A stretch of DNA of 64,000 nucleotides from JADKCL01 sp046329055 (GTDB lineage: Bacteria; Bacteroidota; Bacteroidia; J057; JADKCL01), in contig JAXLVK010000007.1 of the NCBI GenBank assembly GCA_046329055.1, positions 1-64,000 on the forward strand. The letters run 5' to 3'. A model generated the notes under the pieces. It searched no databases, was not told where the DNA came from, and saw only the letters and a program-made list of their open reading frames with translations. Below, in pieces: positions 28,139 through 37,660 of this stretch. Positions within the stretch are counted from its first letter, which is position 1. Each line of letters starts with the position of its first letter. The position numbers were made by a program, and so were the translations under genes.

Positions 28139-28504
28139 ATGGCCACCACCACCATCCCCGCCAAGGAAGCCCGCAAGGGCATGAGCCCATTCATGATCGT
28201 GATGTCGATCAACTTGGCCATGTTCGCCATTTGGGGCCTGTTTTTTGTCTTCGTGGTCAATCGCCCCGAATTGATCCCGCTTTTCACCTCCATCCAAGCG
28301 GCGTTCAACCTGCTCGGAGCCGGAGTTTTTTACCTCGACCGCAAAAACAAGATCGCATTGTCCTTCTTGATCGGTGTCGCACTCGTGGTCGCTGTCACGA
28401 TCGTGGGCTACCTGTTGCTGCAAAAATACCGCTACCTCATTGGTTTTGAGGAGGGTTTCACCACGCAGGTCATCAGCTCGCTGCCCCCGTCCCCCCTTGC
28501 CTGA
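28139..28504 (+). CDS. Small membrane protein of unknown function
   Basis: This 121-residue protein has three predicted membrane helices (IVMSINLAMFAIWGLFFVFV, a short second one, and LSFLIGVALVVAVTIVGYLL). No catalytic motif is visible. It lies directly after the bPH-like membrane protein and probably works with it. A GC-rich hairpin follows at 28631. Confidence 0.68.
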   Translation: MATTTIPAKEARKGMSPFMIVMSINLAMFAIWGLFFVFVVNRPELIPLFTSIQAAFNLLGAGVFYLDRKNKIALSFLIGVALVVAVTIVGYLLLQKYRYLIGFEEGFTTQVISSLPPSPLA

Positions 28505-28630
28505 TTTTTTTTTTCGGGACGGCTGTATCTTTTCCTGTATCCCGCATTCTGTGGTTGGAAATTAGGTTTCCTAGCGGGTGATCTATGCCCGCATCCAAAA
28601 TTTCCCTGTCTGAATCTTAGCGGTTTCAGC

Positions 28631-28663
28631 GGCCCGGTGCCATCGGTACCGGGCCAATTGTTT
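28631..28663 (+). terminator. Possible terminator hairpin
   Basis: An 8-bp GC-rich stem (GGCCCGGT with ACCGGGCC) is followed by AATTGTTTG. The T-tract is weak, so this is only a possible terminator for the small membrane-protein operon. It lies just before the methyltransferase gene. Confidence 0.35.
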
Positions 28664-28686
28664 GCGGCAAATGGCTAAATTGGGCC

Positions 28687-29415
28687 ATGGCTATACCCTC
28701 ATGGCTCCCGCTCGGGCTGGGCATCAAGGATTTTCATCAGACTGGGAAACGCACCCAGATCAAGGTGCATACCGTGGACGGGGAGATCACCCCCTACCCT
28801 GCCGAATTGTTTTTCCGTGACTACGAGGACTTTGGCATCTTCGACGAGTTGGCTTGCCACCTCGCCCAGGGGCGGGTGCTGGACGTGGGCGCGGGCGCGG
28901 GATGCATCAGCCTCTTCCTCCAAGAACTGAACATGGAGGTCACGGCGGTGGAGATTGCCCCCGATGCGGTGGACGTGATGAAGGCGCTCGGCGTGAAAGA
29001 TGCCCGTTGCGCGGATTTTTTTGACTTGAAGGACGAGCGATGGGACACGCTGCTGCTGCTCATGAACGGCATCGGGTTCGTGGGCAATCTGGAGGGTTTG
29101 CAGCGGTTTTTGGAGCATGCCAAGTCCCTCCTGCGGCCCGGCGGTCAAATCCTCTTCGATTCCAGCGACCTCGCCTTGGCGGACATCGGGGACACGGACT
29201 TCACCGGGGCGGACAGCACCTACGAGGGCGAGGTCTGGTACCAACTGGAATACAAGGGCATCAAGGGCGCACCTTATTATTGGCTGTACGTGGACCAATT
29301 CACGATGAAAAAATACGCCAAGGCCGCTGGTTACCATTTCGAGCTGCTTGAGGAGGCCGCCGAGGGCTATTACCTGGGGCGGTTGACATTGTTGGAATTC
29401 GATTTGGAGGATTGA
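28687..29415 (+). CDS. Class I SAM-dependent methyltransferase
   Basis: This 242-residue enzyme has motif I RVLDVGAGAGCISLFLQE, motif II VTAVEIAPDAVDVM, an acidic motif near DARCADFFDL and the post-motif LLRPGGQILFDSSDLAL. The acceptor cannot be deduced. No signal peptide is present. The next gene starts at or next to its stop codon, so the two are likely translated together. Confidence 0.88.
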   Translation: MAIPSWLPLGLGIKDFHQTGKRTQIKVHTVDGEITPYPAELFFRDYEDFGIFDELACHLAQGRVLDVGAGAGCISLFLQELNMEVTAVEIAPDAVDVMKALGVKDARCADFFDLKDERWDTLLLLMNGIGFVGNLEGLQRFLEHAKSLLRPGGQILFDSSDLALADIGDTDFTGADSTYEGEVWYQLEYKGIKGAPYYWLYVDQFTMKKYAKAAGYHFELLEEAAEGYYLGRLTLLEFDLED

Positions 29416-29843
29416 CCGTGGACCCACAAGAAATCGCCAACCTGTTTTCTGGCCTCCGAGATGGTGAATTGGCGGGGTTGCGCCTGGAGGAGGGCGACCT
29501 GCAATTCCAGGTGGTCCTGCCCAAGTTGGCCGCCATGCGGGGTGAGGGCTTTCAGCGGTTCCTCTGCCGGGTGGGCCATGTGCAGGGACTGAGTTTGCAG
29601 CCTTTCCGCAATGAAAGTGTGGAAATCCGCGACCTCGGTCAGATCAATCGGCTGCAACTCCGCGTGGAGCGGGCGGAGGTCTCCGAGGGTGGATGGATCA
29701 GGGTGTTTTGTGCGCACAGGGGCTCGCAATCAGGCGCTCGCTTGAGCATGCGAGGGACGGAAATGCAGGTATGGGACGAGGCATTTGACCCTGTCACCTC
29801 AGCGGACTTGGGAATACTCAGGGGAAAAGCAGCTGGGAAATAA
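29412..29843 (+). CDS. Hypothetical protein
   Basis: This 143-residue soluble protein has no recognised family. The frame opens at TTG 29412, overlapping the upstream stop, or at GTG 29418 (VDPQEIANLFSGL). The compact segments LAGLRLEEGDLQFQVVLPKL and LGQINRLQLRVERAEV suggest a mixed alpha/beta fold. Its tight linkage to the methyltransferase gene suggests a shared role. Confidence 0.6.
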   Translation: MTVDPQEIANLFSGLRDGELAGLRLEEGDLQFQVVLPKLAAMRGEGFQRFLCRVGHVQGLSLQPFRNESVEIRDLGQINRLQLRVERAEVSEGGWIRVFCAHRGSQSGARLSMRGTEMQVWDEAFDPVTSADLGILRGKAAGK

Positions 29844-29849
29844 GCCCAA

Positions 29850-30449
29850 TCAGAATGTGGACATGATGCTCAAGCCTGCAAGACCGATGCGGTAGGGATA
29901 GGGTGTGCCGCTCCCATTGATGTCGAGCTCTTGCGTGGGCCGCAGCAGGCTCCAATTGAACCGGAACAGGTAGGAAGAGCTCCGCAGATTCAGGTTCAAC
30001 TCGACCACGGCGCCGGGATTCATGAAAAATGTCTTCGGGCCGTAGGTATTCGTGAAGTAGGAGGCAGTGCCCCCGATTCCGGCTCCGATGCCGACTTTTT
30101 GCTCATTGAAGGGGGTTGCTCCCGCTCCCACACGCGCCAGGAGATAGACGGGTACAGAGCCGAGGAAGCTCAATCCATAGTAGCTGCTCAGCTGGAAACA
30201 GAGGTGTGCGTTCGGATTCACCCCGATGCTCACCACATCATTGCTGTGGGCGAGCACATAATCCATGCCCAACCCCAATCCGTAAGAATAATAGGCCACA
30301 CTGTTGTTGGAAGTCACGTCTGTGAGGCCTACGAATTGGTAGGTGATTCCTCCGAACAATGTCGCCTTTTCAGCGAACTGTGCACGCACCAAGCTGGTAC
30401 TCAGCACAAGTAACAAGCAGGGCAGGAGGATGTTTCTGAGCTTACGCAT
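29850..30449 (-). CDS. Secreted outer-membrane-like beta protein
   Basis: The protein of about 199 residues has a signal peptide (ILLPCLLLVLSTSLVRAQ) followed by alternating, glycine- and aromatic-rich strands (FGGITYQFVGLTD, YYSYGLGLGMDYVL, SYLFRFNWSLLRP). This pattern fits a small beta-barrel or porin-like protein. I chose ATG 30449 because the upstream part of the open frame does not resemble a signal sequence. Confidence 0.7.
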   Translation of the reverse strand: MRKLRNILLPCLLLVLSTSLVRAQFAEKATLFGGITYQFVGLTDVTSNNSVAYYSYGLGLGMDYVLAHSNDVVSIGVNPNAHLCFQLSSYYGLSFLGSVPVYLLARVGAGATPFNEQKVGIGAGIGGTASYFTNTYGPKTFFMNPGAVVELNLNLRSSSYLFRFNWSLLRPTQELDINGSGTPYPYRIGLAGLSIMSTF

Positions 30450-30639
30450 GGACCAAAACTGATTCTGAAAATTACCAACACTGGGACTAAAATGAAAGTG
30501 CATGGAAATCTGCACTGTCGCCATGTCAAGTTTTCCGCAAAATTCATGCCCATTGATCGGCAATCGGGGCTTTCCCATCGGAATTTAATCGACTGAATTT
30601 GAGCGAATTAATAAAATTTCTGATTCCTTGGCCCCCTCA

Positions 30640-30668
30640 TTGCAAATCCACCATTTTCTTTATTTTTA
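30640..30668 (+). promoter_or_regulatory. Possible Bacteroidota promoter for DUF3822 operon
   Basis: A TTG and a TATTTTTA element lie 18 bases apart, close to the TTG/TAnnTTTG pattern of the Bacteroidota primary sigma factor. The last base of the -7 box differs from consensus. It sits 25 bases before the DUF3822 gene. Confidence 0.3.
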
Positions 30669-30692
30669 CGGCGTACCCCTACCACGGAAGCC

Positions 30693-31529
30693 TTGAGCAA
30701 CGTCTATACGGCATACCAGCACCAGAGCACGGCCTTCCAACCGGAGATGCTGAAGCATTACCGGCTGCGCATCGTCTATCGGCCTAGCCTGCTGCTCTAC
30801 GCTGTGTTGAGCGAGCACAACCGCATCCTCGCTGTCAAGGAATACCGCGCCAAGGCCCCCATGGCCTTTCCGGAATTCTTCGACGAGGTCTATGCGCAGG
30901 ACTACTTCCTCAAGGAAGATTACCAGTCCGTCGAGATCATCAACAGCTCCTTGGAGTTTTCATTGATCCCGACCGCATTCTTCAAGCCGCATCAGGTCCG
31001 TGAACTCGCGGGGGCATTGATCAAGGAGGACACCGAACTCGATCACCTTGCCTACATGGACATGGCGCGCTCGGGGGCAACTGCGATCTATACGGTGGCG
31101 ATGCCGCTCAAGAACAAGTGCGACACCTCCTTCCATGACCTTCAGTACCAGCCCTTCTGCCACCTGATGGTGAACATGGGCCTGGAAATGATGGCACAGC
31201 ACCCCTCGTTGGTGCTGCTGCATATTTTCGAGAAGCAATTCGTCATCACCGCCTTCAAGGACACTCAGTTGCAGCTTTGCAATGCCTATGATTTTGAGGG
31301 TGTTCCTGACTTGGTCTATTTCCTGCAGTTGGTGATGGAGATCGTGAAGATGGACAGCCTGACCGCGCGTGTGCTGCTCAGTGGCGAATTCGAAGAGGAC
31401 AGCGAACTTCTGCGGCAGTTGAAAAAGTACGTGCCCACTGTGGACATTCCCAAGCAAGCCTTCCAAGACCGGTTCGAAAACAAGGTCGAGAAGCTCCCTG
31501 TTTGGAAATACGCATTCCTTTCCTGGTAA
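30693..31529 (+). CDS. DUF3822 family protein
   Basis: This 278-residue protein matches the Bacteroidota DUF3822 family, an ASKHA-like fold of unknown function that is nearly always encoded beside rsmD and coaD. It is soluble. Characteristic stretches are EVYAQDYFLKEDYQSVEII, DMARSGATAIYTVAMPLKNK and LLHIFEKQFVITAFKDTQLQ. The start codon is a TTG (30693, SNVYTAYQ). It is followed one base later by rsmD. Confidence 0.85.
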   Translation: MSNVYTAYQHQSTAFQPEMLKHYRLRIVYRPSLLLYAVLSEHNRILAVKEYRAKAPMAFPEFFDEVYAQDYFLKEDYQSVEIINSSLEFSLIPTAFFKPHQVRELAGALIKEDTELDHLAYMDMARSGATAIYTVAMPLKNKCDTSFHDLQYQPFCHLMVNMGLEMMAQHPSLVLLHIFEKQFVITAFKDTQLQLCNAYDFEGVPDLVYFLQLVMEIVKMDSLTARVLLSGEFEEDSELLRQLKKYVPTVDIPKQAFQDRFENKVEKLPVWKYAFLSW

Positions 31530-31530
31530 A

Positions 31531-32070
31531 ATGAGGATTGTCGCTGGACGTTTCCGAGGAAGGGTGATCCATCCCCCCAAGGGCCTGCCCGTGCGCCCCA
31601 CCACTGATCAGGCCAAGGAAGCCCTGTTCAACATCCTCAACAATCGCCTCGATTTCGACGGGCTCAAAGTGCTCGACTGCTTCGCCGGAACTGGCAACAT
31701 GAGCTACGAATTCCTGAGCCGGGGCGTGGAAGACCTCCTTGCCATCGATGCCGATGCGGGATGTGTTCGCTTCATCCAGGCGACCTTCCGCGAACTTGGG
31801 GCAACTCAGGCGCATGTCCTGCGCATGAATGCCGATCGTTATTTCCGGGAGGCGCCCGTGCCATACGACCTGATCTTCATGGATCCGCCGTACGCCATGC
31901 CCGGTCAGGAAGAGCTCATTTCCAGCATATTTCAAGGGGGATGGCTTGCAGAAGACGGCCTCCTCATCCTGGAGCATGCCAGCAACAAGCCCTTCACAGG
32001 TTTGGCGGAATTCGTCGAAATGCGTAAATACGGCGGCAGTTCGTTCAGTTTTTTCGAATCCCTGAAATGA
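31531..32070 (+). CDS. rsmD: 16S rRNA (guanine966-N2)-methyltransferase
   Basis: This 179-residue enzyme methylates G966 of 16S rRNA. It starts with MRIVAGRFRGRVIHPPKGL and continues with RPTTDQAKEALFNIL, both RsmD signatures. Motif I is VLDCFAGTGNMSYEFLSRG and the catalytic motif IV is DPPY (LIFMDPPYAMPG). The length is normal. It overlaps the DUF1573 gene by an ATGA. In related genomes coaD follows close by, but here it is about 7.6 kb away. Confidence 0.95.
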   Translation: MRIVAGRFRGRVIHPPKGLPVRPTTDQAKEALFNILNNRLDFDGLKVLDCFAGTGNMSYEFLSRGVEDLLAIDADAGCVRFIQATFRELGATQAHVLRMNADRYFREAPVPYDLIFMDPPYAMPGQEELISSIFQGGWLAEDGLLILEHASNKPFTGLAEFVEMRKYGGSSFSFFESLK

Positions 32071-32513
32071 AACATAGAGGAACAAAAGCTTGGTGGTTGG
32101 CAGCCGTGGTGGCTGCAGCAGGTGTGATGTCATTCGCAGGATGCGGCGGCAAGTCCGAAAAGGAACGCCAAGCCGCCTTCGAACGGGCCGAGTCCCGCAA
32201 AGTCCCGCAGATCACCTGGGAAGACGTCGCCATCATCGACACCATCGAGCAAGGCGACACCGTCATCCGCGACTTTGTCTATTACAATACCGGTTGGAGG
32301 CCCGTCAAAATCAAGCATGCCCTCCCCAACCGCCCCGAATGCAGCTGCCGCATCCCCACGAAGGACACCGATGTGGGCGCCCGCGACACCGTGCAGCTAC
32401 GCTGCGTCTTCGCAGACTTCGAGCCCCGCGCCGCAGTAGAAATCCTGGTCGAACACAATACCCCGCAACCCGTCCCCACCCTGGTTTACATGGGCACGAT
32501 GCTGCGCAAGTAA
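32067..32513 (+). CDS. DUF1573 lipoprotein
   Basis: This 148-residue lipoprotein has a signal peptide ending in a lipobox (VMSFAGC, modified Cys near residue 26). A DUF1573-like Ig-type domain follows with FVYYNTGWRPVKIKHA, a CSC motif (PECSCRIPT) and a hydrophobic end. Such proteins sit on the inner leaflet or periplasmic side of the envelope. It overlaps rsmD by four bases and is co-translated with it. Confidence 0.87.
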   Translation: MKHRGTKAWWLAAVVAAAGVMSFAGCGGKSEKERQAAFERAESRKVPQITWEDVAIIDTIEQGDTVIRDFVYYNTGWRPVKIKHALPNRPECSCRIPTKDTDVGARDTVQLRCVFADFEPRAAVEILVEHNTPQPVPTLVYMGTMLRK

Positions 32514-32576
32514 TTGACGACCAAGAATTAACGATTGATAATCAAGAATTAATAATTGATAATTAAGAATTAGAAA
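32514..32576. repeat. Three tandem 21-base AT-rich repeats
   Basis: Three consecutive 21-base units start with TTGAcgAc, TTGATAATc and TTGATAATt and each contains AAGAATTA. They begin directly after the DUF1573 stop codon. Similar AT-rich units are common between genes in Bacteroidota, but their role is unknown. Confidence 0.85.
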
Positions 32577-32860
32577 TTGCGGCATCTCCGGTCTCATACG
32601 CTCTATTGCTTTCAAAACCCCTCGAGGGAGGCCGGAATCATGAAGCCGCAGGCCCCAACAAGCCCAATCAAAACCCCTCAAGGAGGCCGAGGCCTCTCGA
32701 AGCCACCTTGAGCCCTGGAGCTGGGGCCCCGAAGCCCATCGGCCCCGCAACCCCCACAGGCAATTGTTCATTATTCATTATCCGTTATTCACTAAAAAAA
32801 GTGGCTCAGCTGCACGTGCGCAGCCGGAGTACTCACTGTTCCACTACTATACTACTCTTA
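32577..32860. other. Non-coding stretch with imperfect direct repeats
   Basis: No gene is visible. The segment holds two copies of an AAAACCCCTC(g)AGGGAGGCCG-like direct repeat (about 32616 and 32667) and a TTCATTATTCATTAT-like AT-rich run near 32765. It separates the rsmD/DUF1573 operon from the convergent Gly/Asn-rich lipoprotein gene. Confidence 0.5.
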
Positions 32861-34718
32861 TCAGAGGCAGGGGTTGCTGTTGCAAGCGCCGATCATGTCG
32901 CCGACGTGTCCGCCGCCTTGGCCGCCTTGGCAACCACCGCCGTGGTGCGAGCCATGGCCGTGGCTGTTGGAGCCGGAGCCGCTGCCACCGTTGCCGCTGT
33001 GGCCGTTGTTGCAGCCGCCGCCACAGCCCGGTGGTGACCGTTGCAGCTGTTGGTGTGGCCGCCGCAGCCGTGACCGTTGCCGCCGTGGCCCCAGCCGCTG
33101 TTGCTGCTGCCATTGTGGCCGGAGCCAGAACCGCTGCCAGAGCCGCTGCCGCCGTTACCGCTGTTGCCGCCGTTGTTGTTGCTGGAACAGACACCCGTCG
33201 TGCACAGCCCAGTTGGGCGTAGCTCACGCAGATGGTGGTAGCGCCGTTGAGATTGCCGGGAGGAACGTGGCAGACTTTCACGCCTTGCCCAGGTGGTGCC
33301 GCCGCCGTTGTTGTTGCCGCCGCCGTTGCCACCAGTTGCCACCGTTGCTGGAGCCAGAGCCGGAATTCATTACCGCTGTTAATTGTTGCAGCCACGGTAG
33401 TGGTGGTTGCCGTTGCGGCCTTGGCTGTGGCTCAGTTGGCTGTTGCAGTAGTTGCCGTTGGCTGGTTGCCGGAGCAATTGTAGCGGTGGCCGCCACGGGA
33501 CTGGCAAGTCTGGTTGGTGCTGTGGTTGCCGTGTAGCCGCAGGTGTGACCGCCGCCGCAAGCGCGGTTGGTGGCGTGGGTGGTGCTGCAGGAGCGACCGT
33601 GGCCGCGGTGGTTGCAGTTGCTGTTGGCTTTGCCCTTTGTGCTGCGTGTTGCAACCGTGGTTGTGGTTGCCGCCGTTGCAGTTGCTGTTGGAGTTGTGGT
33701 TATGGTTGCAGCGGCAAGGGTGGTGGCTGCCGCGCCGCCACCGTTGTGCCGCCGCCGCCATTGTTACCGCCGCCGATGGTGCAGGGGCGTCGATCACGTT
33801 CACGGTGAAGACGACCACGTGGCGAGCCACGCCGTCGGCCTTGATGGTCACGCTGTAGGTGGTGGTGGAGGTCGGGTTCACGGTGATGTCTTGGGTGGTG
33901 GCGCCAGTGCTCCACACTAGCTGATCACGCCGGACTCCGTTGCGGTCGGGTGCAGGGTGGTGCTGTTCAGGTTGTTGCCGGTGCAGGTGAGGCCGTTGCC
34001 GTTACTTCGCACACGGTGGTGGTGTCCACGGGAGGAGCACTCATGCAACGCTGAAGTGACATGTGCGTGACCCAGGGGGAGTTCGACGCTTGCGGGTGCC
34101 CTGTCACAGCCCAGTACTTGTTCTTGCCCCAGAGCACAGTGTTCGAGCCGGCCACAGCCGCGCCAAACAGGTTGAGCTTCACCCCACCCACGCGGAGGCT
34201 GATGTCGAAGTCGTTCGCGGGCATGTCACCACCCCAGAGGCGGATCTGCCACTTGTTTTGAGCAGGATTCACCAACCGGGTGCCCCAGTCAGTGCCGATT
34301 GTAGGGACACCGTTCTGGTCGAATGTGAAGCTGTTCGTCAAGCCAAACTGCCAGTTGTTGAAGTCGCAGTACCAGCCCGGAGCCATCGTGAAGTTGCAAT
34401 CGATGAAGTTCGAGTCAGCATAGTAGCCCTCGTACATCTCCAGATAGCCCCACGGAACTTGCTCAGTGGTGTTGCAGGGACGTGCGCCAGCAGGGCCGTA
34501 GCACTTGTTCACGACAGGCTTCCGTCGTCCTCGCGGACCAGGAAGATGGTGTCCAGCTTTTGACAGATGGTATCCAGCGCGGGGTGGGCATCACCCACAG
34601 CACCCGCAAGACCGGGAGCAGAATCTTTGCCGCCGGGAGCCACACCTTCCGGTGAACATCCCCACAGTGCTACCAGCGCACAGGCAAAGAATGCAATTGA
34701 CCTAGTGAATTTTTTCAT
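32861..34718 (-). pseudogene. Gly/Asn-rich secreted lipoprotein, frameshifted
   Basis: The gene starts at 34718 with a lipoprotein signal (FFACALVALWGCSPEG). It continues in another frame from about 34510 with a Cys/aromatic domain (KCYGPAGARPCNTTEQVPWG to MSLQRCMSAPP). An Ig-like stretch follows (SLVWSTGATTQDITVNPTST), then long Gly-Asn-rich repeats. In the middle lies a KVCHVPPGNLNGATTICVS segment, a motif seen repeatedly in secreted Bacteroidota proteins. The end reads GDMIGACNSNPCL. At least four frame changes occur, mostly in the GGY-AAY repeat tract, where both sequencing error and true slippage are likely. The total would be about 619 residues. Confidence 0.7.
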
Positions 34719-34802
34719 GATTCCTCTAATTAAGTAGTTGATTGAAGCCTTAAAAAAATTAACCCAAAACAGAAAAACGTTCTCCTAAATGCTTTACTGA
34801 CC

Positions 34803-34834
34803 CAAAGGTAGAAGGTCGATTCGAACCATGCAAA
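34803..34834 (-). promoter_or_regulatory. Bacteroidota-type promoter of the lipoprotein gene
   Basis: On the minus strand TTTG and TACCTTTG are separated by 20 bases, matching the TTTG/TAnnTTTG consensus. It lies about 85 bases upstream of the lipoprotein start at 34718. Confidence 0.6.
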
Positions 34835-35348
34835 GATTTTTATACAATTTTCATCAAAAAAGTTTCACACCCAGCCTCCCTCAACCCGAAATCAATGTCA
34901 AATTCCTTCATTTAGAGCCACTTAAATCAAATCCCCCGGAATACCGCCCAAAAGTATGCATGTTAGCTTTTTCAAGAAAGTTGAACAGAATCTCCTCCTT
35001 TTAATCGCAAGACCAAGCCTGAAGCCATCCATTCGATTCATTTCAAGGCAACAGAGGCACCTAAGATCCCTTCCCACAGCCCCCTTGTTACCCGTCAGGA
35101 TTGGTAGGTACAGGAAACCTAATTTTCGTTCTTCTTAGAATTTCGTTCTTCTTAATCAAGGGAAGACTCCCGATCCGACAGCGAGCTCTTATTTGCGCCT
35201 GGAGCAGCTGGAACGGTACGGGAGTTTCTCTTTTTGGGGCTGGGCGATCCTTTTGCATTCATTGGATTTGACGAGATAAATGGGGAGCTTTCGTGACGAT
35301 GAGTCGCACCATGCCCCATCGAGGAGATCAACCAACCAACTACTAGAA
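34835..35348. other. Gene-free AT-rich spacer
   Basis: No supported gene was found between the promoter of the lipoprotein and the start of the Vps62-like gene. The first 300 bases are clearly more AT-rich than the surroundings. The small open frames near 35150-35450 lack coding character. Confidence 0.5.
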
Positions 35349-37660
35349 ATGCAAAACCATCCCCACCTCCTTGTCGATTGCAAGCTGATCGAGGATTACC
35401 AGATGTCCGGCCCCATCGACGGACACGCGCACATCGCCTCCACCACATTCCAGGGCAAGCCTGCCCAGTTTTCCATCACCGGGGGCGACGTGTACTTCAC
35501 CTACCGCAGCGCCGACTCCAAAAGCACGGCTGGGCACAGGAGAAATTATCCGTGAAAGCCACCCTCATCAGCGCTGCACGACCCTGCCCAGGAACGGTCT
35601 TGTTGGCATTGGATCCCCAGCAATTCGTGGAGGAAGGCTACTGAGGCACACTCCACATCTTTACCGCAAGGATGCGATATCTACAGCAGGAGCAAATGCC
35701 GCTGGGAGGGCAAATCCACCGCATCCGGCTCAAGAACCTCAAGGGCAAGCTCTACATCCTGTTCATTTTCCGCCGGGACCGAGAGGACGACTCCTATCCT
35801 TATAGTATGCAGTTCGGGCCATTTGCCTACAAGGACACTACCCTCAGGGAAAATGCCACGCATCTGGACAGCCTGAATGCCGATTTTGGCTTGGATGCCA
35901 GCGGCAGGCCGGGGCTGTACATGGCCTTCACCCCGCAGATTTACTGGCGCCCCGCGAGCGGATATGACCGGGAGTTCTACGACAAGGGCAACCAAGGCAC
36001 ACTGGACAATCAAACATCACCGTCTGGAAGCCCAAGGTCCCCCAGGGCGCCTTTGCCACGGGATACTATGCCCAAAGGAGCACCGGGACAATCCAGATTT
36101 CAGCCACGGCACTGTCCTACTCCACTTGGCCTATCCGCTGGAGGACCCCTCCAAATCCAATCTGTTCCCGCCGATCCTGAAGGAAGTCACCCAATGGAAC
36201 CAAGTCTATGACACCCACAACACTTCCACCAAGGACCACCAAGATTTCAGTTTCCTGCGCCCAGTGACGGGCAACGGTGCCCTGAAGGATTATGTCGCGA
36301 TGGGTTGCATTGGCCTCAAGGACATGGATCCCAATCTGGGCAAGGGCTACGGCGTCTATGCCGTCCACAAGGACCACGCGGCGGCGGCCAGTTTTTCAGG
36401 CCCACCCCCAGCGAGCCCAATGTCGTGGTCGTCGCGGATACCGAGGAGGCCTACAATGACCTGGGCATCTGGTACACCGGAAAATGCGAGCCCAACAAAT
36501 CCAAAGGCAAAAAATGCGTCTCCGTCTCCCGGATCGTGCCCCAAGATCCGAGGCAGGGCTTGGAAATCGGGACCTTCCATGCACGCAAGGGCTGCGACGA
36601 ACTGACCCCTGAGGATGGCACGGCATGGTGCCCCACGATGGCAAGCGATAGGCTCCCGTCGGTGATCCTCTTCTCGCTCGCGGAGGGCGTCCCCGCCTGG
36701 ACCGCCGTCTCCACCAAGTCCGATGCGAAGATCATCAGCCTGGCCGTCTCCGAGCCCAAGCTAGGCCCCAGCGACATCGTCTGCACGGACGCCAATGGGC
36801 AGGCGCTGCGGCTGTCAGGGATGCAAGCCTACGGGTAGGCGCCCCGGAACCGATTCCCGCCAATACTGAGCTGCGTTTCGCCGAAGTCCATGCCCTATCC
36901 AATGCCAACGACGACTTGGAGGTCTTTGCCATCACCCGCTCCGGAAACCCCTTCCATACGCTCTACACGCGCAAGGTCATCCAGAGCCAATTCGTCGCCA
37001 TCGAGGACGTCAACGCCCTGCTGCCCATGCTGGGGCCACAGGAGACCATCGCCGCCCTGGACCCGTGTACCGACGACGCCGGAAACGTGGCTGCATTTGC
37101 GGTCAGGGATGACGGCCCCGCACTCAAGCCACAGTTTTGGGTCAATGAGTCCCGCACAGGTAACTGGACCATGCACCCCATCCACACCGACGACAAGGCC
37201 ATCCTCCAGGAAATCCGGTCTTTCAGCGTGCAAATCACAGCCCTCGACCCCCACGAGGTGCCCATGCCGGGCGTGAAACTGGACATCTGGGCCGAGGGTC
37301 CGGCGATGCTCCGCATCAACGGGCGGTCGCACTTCGTGAACCGGGCCGGCAAGGTGGCACAGGCATCCCTGCAAGACGGCCGCTGCCGCATCATGCTCCC
37401 CACCGACAGCATCCACGCACCCATCCTCCACATCCACGCCGATTTCATGGCCGCCGATGAGTACGTGAGCATCTCCCCCAATGCCGACCTGCAGATCAAG
37501 CTCGCCCAAGTAGAACAGAACGGAGGACTCGCCGCCGCCCAGAAAAACGCCCTGCATGGCAAATCTGAGCCGCTTTTCCCTCCGGATGCCAATGGAAAAC
37601 AGCGCGACGACCTGGACGACATCGGCAAGTTCGCAGGCGAGGCCATGAGGATGGTTGCCC
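35349..37660 (+). pseudogene. Large Vps62-like protein, N-terminal part, frameshifted
   Basis: Joined across frames, this encodes the first 770 or so residues of a giant protein. It starts at MQNHPHLLVDCKLIEDYQ, with a beta-rich domain (PAQFSITGGDVYFTYRSAD, IHRIRLKNLKGKLYILFIFR). Then come two copies of the Vps62 pattern: ITVWKPKVPQGAFATGYYAQ and LRPVTGNGALKDYVAMGC followed by IGLKDMDPNLGKGYGV. A propeller-like section follows from about 36890 (LEVFAITRSGNPFHTLYTRK) to about 37640. No signal peptide is visible. At least four indels break it (near 35535, 35990-36060, 36400 and 36840). The role is unknown; Vps62-like modules occur in eukaryotic trafficking proteins and in some bacterial surface or toxin proteins. 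Confidence 0.6.

Noticed and set aside
32606..33920. Several Cys/Ala-rich plus-strand frames opposite the Gly/Asn-rich lipoprotein
   Set aside because: They are reverse readings of GGY/AAY repeat codons, which naturally give Cys, Ala, Val and Arg runs. The minus strand has a lipoprotein signal, a promoter and recognisable motifs.
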